DNA of 64,000 nucleotides. Origin: NORP309 sp964564165 (GTDB taxonomy: Bacteria; Pseudomonadota; Gammaproteobacteria; Xanthomonadales; Marinicellaceae). The translations under genes were made by a program, and so were the position numbers. Shown here one piece after another: positions 44,952 to 53,240 of the stretch; position 1 is the first letter of the stretch, and the number at the start of each line of letters is the position of its first letter. The stretch is taken from NCBI GenBank assembly GCA_964564165.1, contig CAZLZZ010000001.1:1-64000 (forward strand), read 5' to 3'. A model generated the notes under the pieces. It had not been told where the DNA came from, made no database searches, and worked only from the letters and a program-made list of their open reading frames with translations.

Positions 44952-45040
44952 ATAGCCGTGCTATTCGCCTCAAATAATCGAAAAACAGCCCTCAATTCAG
45001 CTTTCCTTCGCTACGGTTTCTATTCTCGGATAAGCTCCTA
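44878..45040. mobile_element. TA-flanked palindromic MITE, copy 2 (end of parE)
   Basis: 163 bp between TA 44876-44877 and TA 45039-45040. Ends GAAGCTTGTCCGAGAATAG and CTATTCTCGGATAAGCTCCT, with two mismatches between arms; centre AAATAGCCGTGCTATT. More diverged than copies at 29771 and 61882, so an older insertion. Confidence 0.88.
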
Positions 45041-45050
45041 GGCATATACA

Positions 45051-45779
45051 ATGATAGAAATTAAGGTTATGTTAATTACAGGTGCGGCTCAACGTATCGG
45101 GGCTTATATTGCCAAAGCAGCACATGCTGACGGTTACAATACTGTGTTGCATTATCGGCATTCGGCCAAACAAACGCAAGATTTGCAACAACAACTGAAC
45201 GATATTCGAGCAAACTCCTGTATCAGTGTACAGGCTGATTTTGATAAAGAGGACAACTTTGTGCCTATCGTTAATACCATAGAGAAACAATTTGGGCGTT
45301 TAGATGTGTTGGTAAACAATGCCTCAGAATTCTTCCCTACCGGGTTATCAAGCTTAACGGTTGAACAATACCTTAAACTATTCAACAGCAATGTTAAAGG
45401 TCCTTTGTTTTTATCCAATGCCTGTTATCCATTGCTCAAACAATCAAAAGGAAACATCATTAATCTTGTTGATATCCATGCCGATAAACCCTTAAAAAAT
45501 TACCCCGTTTATTCTATGGCAAAAGCCGCCAATAAAATGATGGTTATGGCACTGGCAAAAGAGTATGCGCCTGAAGTTCGGGTTAATGGTATTTCGCCAG
45601 GTTATATTCAAGAGCCAATAGATGGAAAAGAAATCAACTCCGAGATATTAAATCGCATTGCTCTGGTTAAAAAAGGTGATATTGCAAATATCTTTCAAAC
45701 TATTAAATTTTTATTAGAAAATGATTATATCACTGGTGAAATTATTAATGTAGATGGTGGTAGAAGTTTGAATATGTAA
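45051..45779 (+). CDS. folM: Pteridine reductase-type short-chain dehydrogenase (FolM-like)
   Basis: 242 residues. The cofactor motif is TGAAQRIGAYIA (about 10-21), with the arginine that separates pteridine reductases from ordinary SDRs (TGxxxRxG), and the YSMAKAA catalytic tyrosine-lysine pair near 158-164; LVNNASEFFPTG near 87. These enzymes reduce dihydromonapterin or dihydrofolate. Starts at ATG 45051, 11 bases after the MITE. Before the insertion its start would have overlapped the parE stop (ATGA), so it was probably translated together with parDE; now it depends on transcription through the element. Confidence 0.87.
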   Translation: MIEIKVMLITGAAQRIGAYIAKAAHADGYNTVLHYRHSAKQTQDLQQQLNDIRANSCISVQADFDKEDNFVPIVNTIEKQFGRLDVLVNNASEFFPTGLSSLTVEQYLKLFNSNVKGPLFLSNACYPLLKQSKGNIINLVDIHADKPLKNYPVYSMAKAANKMMVMALAKEYAPEVRVNGISPGYIQEPIDGKEINSEILNRIALVKKGDIANIFQTIKFLLENDYITGEIINVDGGRSLNM

Positions 45780-45923
45780 TAGCAATATTTTTTATTCTAT
45801 ACCGACCAATAGTAACCAAAATCATTTTGATTACCATAAATACAATCTTACTGCTTAATTCATAACATAATATACCTCTGATAAATAGATGTTATATCAA
45901 AGGTACATTAAATAATAAACTAT

Positions 45924-46247
45924 TTATCGTGGATCACAATAAAAAGGACTCCATTTTGGCAAACCACTACAGTCATATCTTGGAGGACCAGTGCCTGGAC
46001 CAGGAGGATTAGTGTTTCCACCTGAACAGTTAGATAAACAACTATTCAAGTTGTTGTTACAAATATGTGATGGTAGACCAGCACTAATACAAGAGTTATA
46101 TATTGTATAGCAAGACGAGGAACAAGATGCAGCTGTTACCCCTCCAACTGAGCTAAAGAGATTTGATGGAACTGCTTTTGTTAATTCAAAAGCTTGTGAT
46201 GAAGCTGCTCCTAAAATAAGACCAACAATTAAAAGTAATTTTTTCAT
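45924..46247 (-). CDS. Secreted cysteine-rich small protein
   Basis: 107 residues with a clear signal peptide (MKKLLLIVGLILGAASSQAF). The mature part carries nine cysteines, in a cluster CSSSCYTIYNSC ... CNNNLNSCLSNC resembling paired CxxxC helices, then a proline/glycine linker (NPPGPGTGPP) and a terminal YDCSGLPKWSPFYCDP. No family recognised. The spacing suggests two disulfide-bonded helices. Its neighbour on the other strand is another small secreted protein and then a large sensor kinase. Confidence 0.65.
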   Translation of the reverse strand: MKKLLLIVGLILGAASSQAFELTKAVPSNLFSSVGGVTAASCSSSCYTIYNSCISAGLPSHICNNNLNSCLSNCSGGNTNPPGPGTGPPRYDCSGLPKWSPFYCDPR

Positions 46248-46512
46248 AAGATTTTCCTATAATTTAAATTAAAGTAAAAAAGTCCATTTACAAAAGTCCT
46301 TGAATATGAAACCGAATCAATTTCGATAAGCACGGGATGCATTTTAGGGCAGGTGGTTCGAATGGCGGTATCAATAAAAAGACAAAAAACTACTGGTAAG
46401 CTCTTGTTTCATTAGGTTTAAGGACTTATTTTTTAGGATTTAGGACGTGGCATTGACTAAAATACTGGCAACATATAATATTCATAAACTTTTTACTAAC
46501 ACAGGATATTAA

Positions 46513-46773
46513 ATGAAATTATTAATAACAATACTACTAACCCTCATTGTAACAATTGGCTTTTCTTTTCCTTCGGGCCCTCCGTTTAATGACCCACTTG
46601 CTGTCTGTACTCACAATGGAATTGGCTATGCCATAACAACAGAAAACACTTGCCCTGTGCCAAGCCAGCATTCAAAGTCAGCATCATCTTCAATGCCAGT
46701 GGTTGGAGAATCTCATAAAAGCCTCCCTGGCGACCTAAATTGTATATTAGCTAGAGTACCAACCAGTAATTAA
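46513..46773 (+). CDS. Small secreted hypothetical protein
   Basis: 86 residues: signal peptide MKLLITILLTLIVTIGFSF, then a short mature chain with four cysteines (AVCTHN, NTCPVP, LNCILAR) and a serine-rich middle. No family recognised. ATG 46513 is 8 bases after AGGAT. It points toward the sensor kinase gene 140 bases downstream and could encode a secreted peptide, but a link is only positional. Confidence 0.5.
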   Translation: MKLLITILLTLIVTIGFSFPSGPPFNDPLAVCTHNGIGYAITTENTCPVPSQHSKSASSSMPVVGESHKSLPGDLNCILARVPTSN

Positions 46774-46911
46774 GATTTTTTAAAGTTTTAGATAGGAAAA
46801 CACTTGTTTGTGCTTTCCTATCTAAAACATCAAAAATCATTTAATATAGACACCATTAATTAATAAATGGATATAATATAACTCTATTAGCAATAAAGTA
46901 GGTGATTTAAA

Positions 46912-49900
46912 TTGGAGATACATGCCAGCAAAAGTAATGTTATTGCTTTTACCCAATTTATAGTTATAGTTTTAATATTAATTTTTTCTGGCTTTTCATC
47001 CGCTTTAGAGTTTAATAAAATAAAGGATGTCAGTCTCCCTTTAAATCAACGCATCAATTCAGTAACCTATGACAAACAAGGTTTTATCTGGCTTGCTTCA
47101 AAAGCCAGTTTATGGCGATATGATGGTTATAGTATTAAACCCTTTCATCACCTTTTCAAAAACAAAATTAAGTCTATAAAAAAACTCTATTTTGATAAAA
47201 ATAATACACTATGGATAGGCACTGAAAAAAATGGTCTATTTAAATACGATTTAGGGTCAAATTCAATACAAAATATTGAGTCTAGATTGTTAAAAAACAA
47301 ATCGATCACCGCAATTGATATCAGTGGCAAATCCAATATTTGGTTAGGAACTAACAATGGTTTAATGTATTCAATAAGCACTAATTTAATAAATCAACCT
47401 CTTTCCTTTAATGAAGTCACCTCGTCCAAAGGTAAATATATTACTTCAATCTTAGATTTATCAAATGGAAAATTATTAGTTGGTACAAAACAAGGGCTAT
47501 TTTATTTTAATAAGATCAGTAATCAACTAACTAAAATCAACCTTTTTGAAGATTTAATAATTCTCACAATATACCAAGATTTTGATAAAAATATTTGGGT
47601 TGGAACAAGTAAAGGAGTCTATAAAAAAATAGTTAATAATGACAATTTCATTGCATATAAAGCAAATATCTTTGATCATCCAATTCCTTCGGTTTATGTC
47701 GATGAACAAAAAATATGGATAGGGTCTTTTTATAATGGTTTATATAGTATTAGTAAGTTAAGTAATAAAATAAATCATTACAAGTACCACTCCAGTGACC
47801 CACATTCACTGTCAAATAATAGTGTGGTTTCCCTAACAGGGGATAATAAAAGAAGTATTTTATGGGTTAATACATTTAGCAATAGTATAAATTACATTAA
47901 CAAAGATTCATTAAAGTTTGGAGTAGAAGACAATTCCCAAGACAGTGTATATTGTTTAAAGTCACAGGCACTAGGAAATTTACTAAATGATGGCGATGGA
48001 AATAGCTGGATAACGTCACATGATGGGTTGATACAATATAACTCAAAGGAAAAAATTTGCGAAAATCATTATTTAGACTCTAAAAACAAAAACACATTCA
48101 GAACAAAGTTATTAAATTCAGCAATTATTACCAAAAAAAACATAATTTGGCTTGCTACAACTAAAGGGTTAAATAAATTCAATAAGGAGTTAAGTTTTAT
48201 TGATACAACTTATGAAAAGTATATAGATGAGAATGTTACTTTTATACACGAACAAAACAATCATAATTTGCTGATAGGAACACACAATGGGCTGTTTGAG
48301 TTTAATCCACTGTCTAAACAGGTAAATAAAATCAGTTTTACAAGCCAGTTTATTAATAATGTCATCATGTATTCATACAGCATTAATCAAAAAAAAGAAA
48401 TCTTTTTTGCAACGAGTATTGGAATTGCCACCATTAAAGAAAACAAATTGATTGTTCATAATAAAATTCAAAACCAACTTCCAACAAGAGAAATTTATTC
48501 TGTATACTTTAGCCACTTAGATGAATTATGGGTTGGTGCTGATTCTTTTGGTGTATTTCATTTTAACGTCGGTAGTAATCTTATTGGAAAATACAATCAG
48601 GAAAATAATTTTATTCAAACATTGAGCGTTTTTAGTTTTCTTGAAGACAACCAAAATTATATTTGGGCAGGAACAAGTAACGGATTATTAAAAATAAACC
48701 CGAAATTAAAAAAAATGCATATGTTTCATACAAGTGATGGACTACAAGGAGAGGTTTTCAGTCTTAATGCGGCCACAAAGTTTCCCGATGGAAAACTGTA
48801 TTTCGGAGGTCGCAATGGTTTCAATGCCTTTTATCCCAAGGATATAATGTTAAATATGACACCACCCAATATAGTCCTAACTGACTTCACCCGCTTTGGC
48901 AAGTCTGTTGAGGTAGGAGTTAAAGAAAAAGATTTTTTATTAAAAAAAGACATTAATAAATTACAAGAGCTCACCTTAACCCATAAAGATTATGTTATTG
49001 GTTTTGAGTTTGCAGCATTGGACTTTGCCGACCCATCACGCAATAAATATGCTTATATGATGGAAGGATTAGATCCAGAGTGGATTTATACAAATGCCGA
49101 TAATCGACGCATCAGTTATTCCAATCTAAAACCTGGTGAATACACTTTTAGAGTTAAAGGCTCTAACAAGGACGGGATTTGGAATGAAACGGGCAAATCA
49201 TTAAAAATTGTTGTTAAGCCGGCACCTTGGTTTAGCTGGTGGGCTTATATCATTTATGGCATCAGCTTTTTTATTCTGTTATCTTGGTACATAAACCGAA
49301 AAAATAAAGCCAACAAAAGAATTACAAAAATGCTGCGAATTGAAGTGGCCAAACAGACTCAAGAATTAAAAGCCCAAAAAACCAAGGTAGAATCCCTGTT
49401 GGCTAAGAAAAATGAATTATTTGCCAATGTATCGCATGAGTTCAGAACGCCTTTGACTTTGATATTGGGCCCGATTAATAAATTATTAAAAACCAACTTG
49501 CCCATATCGAGTATTAATGATTTAAAAATGGTTAATCGGAATGCCAACCGTTTATTAACCATGATTGAACAATTGCTACAATTGGCCAAGGTTTCAAACA
49601 ATGAAGAAATCTTGTATTTTCCACTAGAAACCAAGCCTCGTATTTATGAAATTGTCAAATCGTTTACACCTCTTGCTCAACAAAAACGCATTGAATTATC
49701 GTTAAATAACAATGTTGAATCCGCCATCAGCACCACAACAGATGCTTTAGATATTATATTGGGCAACCTTCTGTCCAATGCCATTAAATACACCCAAACT
49801 GGTGGCAAGGTTACCATTTGCTCAATTGTCATAGATAACAAAATCAGCATTAGTGTAAAAGATACTGGTAGCGGACTTGACCAACAACAACAAAAAGATA

Positions 49901-50937
49901 TATTTAATCGCTTCAAGCGTTTAGATTTGCACCAAAACATACAAGGTATTGGTATTGGCTTAAGCGTGGTTGAAAGTTTGTTGAGTGTTAACAATGCCAG
50001 CATGCAAATTGTAAGTAAGCCCGGAGAGGGCAGTACTTTTACGGTAAGCTTTAACACCATTGAAATGGATTTTGAAGAACCGCAAAAAAGTTCAGAAAGT
50101 TTATTATTAAGACAGCTTACTATTGAAACAACAGACACCAATAGGGTTAACACTGACACACAATCTAACCTTAGAATGCTTAAGGAGAGCATATTAATCA
50201 TCGAAGACAACGATGATATGCGTGCTCATATTGCCGATACTTTAAAAGACACCTATCATTGCTTGTTGGCTAATCGAGGTAAAGCGGGTGTCGCACTGGC
50301 AATAAAACATGTGCCTGATATTATTATTTGTGATGTTATGATGCCAGAAATGGATGGTTTTCAAGTTTCTAGGGTGATGCGTTCGGATACACGAACTTCA
50401 CACATACCTTTGGTTTTGTTAACCGCTCTTCACGACAAAGAAAGTCGGATTAAAGGTTGGCGTGAACATGTAGATGTTTATCTGACTAAACCTTTTGATG
50501 CTCAAGAACTGTTAATTCAGCTTGAAAACATTTTAGTCATTCGCAATATTTTAAAAAGAAAAGCAGGGCAACAAATAAAAATTGGCCAAACCAGCAACAG
50601 CGACCTTCCCAAAAGAGACCAAGTATTTGTCAATAAACTAAATCAATTAATAGTAAAGAAATATAAAAACCCTTTATATTTGCGCCCTCAATTAGCCAGT
50701 GATATGGCAGTTAGTGAACGACAATTACAGCGCAAACTAAAAGCCTTGATTGATAAAAACCCTATGGATTTATTAAGAGAATACCGTTTAAGTCAAGCGG
50801 CTATAATGCTTAAAGACGGCTATCAAGTTGGTATTACCTCAGATGAGTGTGGATTTAATTCTGTTGCTTATTTTTCTCAATGCTTTAAAGCACAATATGG
50901 TGTTTCGCCCAAAGCCTACCAAACCGCTTGTAAGTAG
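46912..50937 (+). CDS. Hybrid two-component system protein: periplasmic propeller, histidine kinase, receiver and AraC domain
   Basis: 1341 residues from TTG 46912 (AGGTG 8 bases upstream). A hydrophobic signal/anchor (about 12-33) precedes a periplasmic beta-propeller with many Reg_prop repeats of the form IWLGTxxGLxxY (about 40-690), a Y_Y_Y domain (about 700-770), a transmembrane helix (about 776-794), HisKA with phospho-histidine H842 (VSHEFRTPL), HATPase_c (GIGIGLSVVESLL), a receiver with D1141 (CDVMMPEMDG) and an AraC-type DNA-binding domain (about 1235-1338, VAYFSQCFKAQYGVSPKAY). One protein senses a periplasmic ligand and regulates genes. The stop codon contains a TA-inserted element. 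Confidence 0.95.
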   Translation: MEIHASKSNVIAFTQFIVIVLILIFSGFSSALEFNKIKDVSLPLNQRINSVTYDKQGFIWLASKASLWRYDGYSIKPFHHLFKNKIKSIKKLYFDKNNTLWIGTEKNGLFKYDLGSNSIQNIESRLLKNKSITAIDISGKSNIWLGTNNGLMYSISTNLINQPLSFNEVTSSKGKYITSILDLSNGKLLVGTKQGLFYFNKISNQLTKINLFEDLIILTIYQDFDKNIWVGTSKGVYKKIVNNDNFIAYKANIFDHPIPSVYVDEQKIWIGSFYNGLYSISKLSNKINHYKYHSSDPHSLSNNSVVSLTGDNKRSILWVNTFSNSINYINKDSLKFGVEDNSQDSVYCLKSQALGNLLNDGDGNSWITSHDGLIQYNSKEKICENHYLDSKNKNTFRTKLLNSAIITKKNIIWLATTKGLNKFNKELSFIDTTYEKYIDENVTFIHEQNNHNLLIGTHNGLFEFNPLSKQVNKISFTSQFINNVIMYSYSINQKKEIFFATSIGIATIKENKLIVHNKIQNQLPTREIYSVYFSHLDELWVGADSFGVFHFNVGSNLIGKYNQENNFIQTLSVFSFLEDNQNYIWAGTSNGLLKINPKLKKMHMFHTSDGLQGEVFSLNAATKFPDGKLYFGGRNGFNAFYPKDIMLNMTPPNIVLTDFTRFGKSVEVGVKEKDFLLKKDINKLQELTLTHKDYVIGFEFAALDFADPSRNKYAYMMEGLDPEWIYTNADNRRISYSNLKPGEYTFRVKGSNKDGIWNETGKSLKIVVKPAPWFSWWAYIIYGISFFILLSWYINRKNKANKRITKMLRIEVAKQTQELKAQKTKVESLLAKKNELFANVSHEFRTPLTLILGPINKLLKTNLPISSINDLKMVNRNANRLLTMIEQLLQLAKVSNNEEILYFPLETKPRIYEIVKSFTPLAQQKRIELSLNNNVESAISTTTDALDIILGNLLSNAIKYTQTGGKVTICSIVIDNKISISVKDTGSGLDQQQQKDIFNRFKRLDLHQNIQGIGIGLSVVESLLSVNNASMQIVSKPGEGSTFTVSFNTIEMDFEEPQKSSESLLLRQLTIETTDTNRVNTDTQSNLRMLKESILIIEDNDDMRAHIADTLKDTYHCLLANRGKAGVALAIKHVPDIIICDVMMPEMDGFQVSRVMRSDTRTSHIPLVLLTALHDKESRIKGWREHVDVYLTKPFDAQELLIQLENILVIRNILKRKAGQQIKIGQTSNSDLPKRDQVFVNKLNQLIVKKYKNPLYLRPQLASDMAVSERQLQRKLKALIDKNPMDLLREYRLSQAAIMLKDGYQVGITSDECGFNSVAYFSQCFKAQYGVSPKAYQTACK

Positions 50938-51233
50938 TGCTTGACCGAAAAAGAATATTCTACTGCGGAAAAGCTGGGTTTTACGCGTATCGTCCTGATA
51001 CTTGCCTACATCCATGTAGGTTTACATGAAAATCCTTTCCTGAAGGATTGTTGCCAAAATTCATCCTTATCCTCGTCAAATAGCCAGCTATTTTCCTCAA
51101 AAATACTCCTGGAGAGTATTTTCACGCAAGCCGCGCAGCGGTAAGTATCATGGAAGATACGTATAAATAATGAGAAATTATTGTCTAAAGCCAGACTTTC
51201 CCTCGCTACGAATACTTTCTCGGTCAAGCACTA
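50937..51233. mobile_element. TA-flanked palindromic element, 297-bp relative (in the kinase stop codon)
   Basis: Between TA 50935-50936 and TA 51232-51233. Ends GTGCTTGACCGA and TCGGTCAAGCAC are perfect. Interior segments AAATAGCCAGCTATTTTCCT CAAA and ACTTTCCCTCGCTACGAA correspond to the 163-bp elements, with extra hairpins (CATCCATGTAGG, CTTTCCTGAAGG) in between. The stop codon is TAG with the element and TAA without it, so the protein is unchanged. Confidence 0.85.
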
Positions 51234-51336
51234 AGTAAAAGGCATTTGCTCGCCCAGTAACACAGAAGTTTACAAGTTTTTTTCATACCCAATTAAAAAA
51301 GAAGTATAATCAATCAAGGCCTTTGGTCTTTTAATA

Positions 51337-51501
51337 CCCAAATCACGATATAGAAACACGAAATAGAGTGTAATCACTTGGTGCGTATAGTGAATCTAAA
51401 AAATACGTTGCCACCTCATTGGTGGTTAGGCATTTTTTAGATTTGCTAGACGTGCTAAGGGGTTGCGCTATAATCGTGTTTTCTATATCGGGGTTTGGGT
51501 A
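51337..51501. mobile_element. Complete long-hairpin (TACCC) element
   Basis: 165 bp between TA 51335-51336 and TA 51500-51501. Two arms of about 78 bases are imperfect inverted complements: CCCAAATCACGATATAGAAA at the left against TTTCTATATCGGGGTTTGGG at the right, and AATCTAAAAAAT against ATTTTTTAGATT near the centre. No coding capacity. It lies 35 bases before the dodecin genes and may carry their promoter or attenuate it. Fragments of the same family are at 18965, 24984, 26577 and 54902. Confidence 0.75.
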
Positions 51502-51535
51502 ACAATTAATCTTTATAAAACAAGGAGAAATACTA

Positions 51536-51736
51536 ATGAGTATAGCTAGAGTAACAGAAATTATCGCATCATCAGATAAAAGCTTTGAAGATGCAGTAGC
51601 ACAAGGCATAAGCCGTGCCGCGGAAACTATTCAGGGCATAACTGGCGCATGGGTTGAGTCACAAAAGGTGACGGTCAGCGATGGCAAAATTGATCAGTAT
51701 CGGGTCAATATGAAAGTAACGTTTGTTTTGAAATAA
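51536..51736 (+). CDS. Dodecin, first of a tandem pair
   Basis: 66 residues with the dodecin signature: RVTEIIASSDKSFEDAVAQG, then ITGAWVESQKVTV and YRVNMKVTFVL. Dodecins form twelve-subunit hollow spheres that bind flavin (the tryptophan in GAWVES stacks with it) or CoA. ATG 51536 has AAGGAG 8 bases upstream. A second dodecin starts 22 bases after the stop. Confidence 0.95.
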   Translation: MSIARVTEIIASSDKSFEDAVAQGISRAAETIQGITGAWVESQKVTVSDGKIDQYRVNMKVTFVLK

Positions 51737-51758
51737 TCAAAAAATCTAGGAGAATAAT

Positions 51759-51959
51759 ATGAGCGTAGCTAGAATAACCGAAATATCAGCTTCTTCTTCA
51801 AAAAGTTTTGAAAAAGCTGTAAAAAATGGCATCAATCGTGCAACCGATACATTACAAAATGTAACCGGAGCTTGGGTAGAAAGTCAAAAAGTCACCGTTA
51901 AGGATGGTGAAATTAATCAATACCGTGTTGTTATGAAGGTTACTTTTGTATTGAAGTAA
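51759..51959 (+). CDS. Dodecin, second of a tandem pair
   Basis: 66 residues, diverged copy of the preceding protein (RITEISASSSKSFEKAVKNG, VTGAWVESQKVTV, YRVVMKVTFVLK). The flavin-stacking tryptophan is kept. AGGAG lies 7 bases before the ATG. Same operon, followed by a terminator. Two dodecins in a row may form mixed shells or bind different ligands. Confidence 0.94.
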   Translation: MSVARITEISASSSKSFEKAVKNGINRATDTLQNVTGAWVESQKVTVKDGEINQYRVVMKVTFVLK

Positions 51960-51984
51960 ATTCAACCTATAATCGACAACAGAT

Positions 51985-52016
51985 AAGGCAAACTCATTAT
52001 GTTTTGCCTTTTTTTA
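51985..52016 (+). terminator. Rho-independent terminator after the dodecin pair
   Basis: AAGGCAAAC and GTTTTGCCTT pair around CTCATTAT and are followed by TTTTTTT. Confidence 0.85.
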
Positions 52017-52053
52017 TGGTATATTGTCAAACAATTCCAACCTTAGATAACTA

Positions 52054-52524
52054 ATGAGTAAAGAAGATCACGCACAAGTCAAAACCATTCCGCCGCTTAT
52101 TCCTTTGTTTTTCATTGTTCTGGCATGGTTAATCGATAAATATATTTATGCTTTGGCAATTCCTTTGGCTGGAAATGTCCAGTTGATTGTGGCTTATATT
52201 ATGATGACTATAGCGGCGATTCTTTTTGCTTTTAGTTTGTTTTTTTTCATCAAAACACGACAAAACCCAGAGCCGCATACGCCAACCAATGCCTTATATA
52301 CGGGTGGTGTTTTTAGAGTCACTCGCAATCCTATTTATTTGGGCTTTTTGGTGGCACAAGTTGTGGTAGCAATAAAGCTCAACAATTTAATGATTATTTT
52401 GTCTTTGCCTATAGTTTGGTGGCTTTTGAATAAGTGGGTGATAGAGCCAGAGGAGGCTTACCTTGAAAAACTCTTTGGGCAGGAGTATTTGGATTATAAG
52501 AAAAAAGTGAGAAGGTGGTTATGA
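52054..52524 (+). CDS. Isoprenylcysteine carboxyl methyltransferase-family membrane protein
   Basis: 156 residues with four to five hydrophobic helices and the PEMT/ICMT signature: ALYTGGVFRVTRNPIYLGFL (about 85-104) and the C-terminal IEPEEAYLEKLFGQEYLDYKKKVRRW. This family includes phospholipid and isoprenylcysteine methyltransferases; bacterial members are mostly uncharacterised. Its stop overlaps the ubiG start (ATGA), suggesting joint expression. Confidence 0.88.
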   Translation: MSKEDHAQVKTIPPLIPLFFIVLAWLIDKYIYALAIPLAGNVQLIVAYIMMTIAAILFAFSLFFFIKTRQNPEPHTPTNALYTGGVFRVTRNPIYLGFLVAQVVVAIKLNNLMIILSLPIVWWLLNKWVIEPEEAYLEKLFGQEYLDYKKKVRRWL

Positions 52525-53240
52525 TCAATATCAACCCAAACGTCAACCCAAATGTTAAAACCAGCGAAATTGAACATTTCAACGATCAAGCCGCCTTTTG
52601 GTGGGATGAAAACGGCCCTTTTAAAACTTTGCACCACATCAACCCAGTAAGAACGGACTATGTTAAGCAGTTTGTTGACCTACAGGATAAACAAGTGTTA
52701 GATGTGGGTTGTGGCGGCGGTGTTTTTTCTGAAAGCATGGCAGCCGGTGGTGCAAAAGTAACCGCTATTGATTTAGCCCAAGAGTCATTAGAGGTGGCAA
52801 AATTGCATCTTTTTGAAAGCAATCTCAACATTGATTACAAAAAAATCAGTGTTGAAGACTTTGCCAATGACAATGAAGGTTGTTTTGATGTCATAGTATG
52901 TATGGAAATGCTGGAACATGTTCCTGATCCACAGTCTATTGTTGATGCCTGTGCTAAGATATTAAAACCGGGTGGCTGGCTGTTTTTATCCACCATTAAT
53001 CGCAGTGCCAAAGCCATGGTGCTGGGGATTTTTGTCGCTGAACATGTAATCGGATTGGTGCCCAAAGGCACGCACCATTTTGAGCAATTAATCAAACCTT
53101 CAGAGTTAGCAGCCGGCGTTGAGAAATCAGGGTTAAAAGTTGAAGATATTTGTGGCATGAAATACAATCCCATATCAACAAAAGCCTGGTTAGAACCGCA
53201 TGATGTCAGCATTAATTATTTGCTAGCCGCACAAAAATAA
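52521..53240 (+). CDS. ubiG: Ubiquinone biosynthesis O-methyltransferase
   Basis: Performs both O-methylations in ubiquinone synthesis. 239 residues from ATG 52521 (GAAGGTGG upstream; a GTG 6 bases earlier is less likely). Family blocks: EIEHFNDQAAFWWDENGPFKTLHHINPVR at the start, the SAM motif VLDVGCGGGVFSESMA near 58-73, CMEMLEHVPDP near 123 and GTHHFEQLIKPSELA near 185. Overlaps both neighbours by a few bases, so it is in an operon with the upstream membrane methyltransferase and the HAD phosphatase. Confidence 0.96.
   Translation: MININPNVNPNVKTSEIEHFNDQAAFWWDENGPFKTLHHINPVRTDYVKQFVDLQDKQVLDVGCGGGVFSESMAAGGAKVTAIDLAQESLEVAKLHLFESNLNIDYKKISVEDFANDNEGCFDVIVCMEMLEHVPDPQSIVDACAKILKPGGWLFLSTINRSAKAMVLGIFVAEHVIGLVPKGTHHFEQLIKPSELAAGVEKSGLKVEDICGMKYNPISTKAWLEPHDVSINYLLAAQK

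Noticed and set aside
50941..51227. Short frames within the 297-bp element (both strands)
   Set aside because: They fall wholly in a structured palindrome and show no family, signal or ribosome site.
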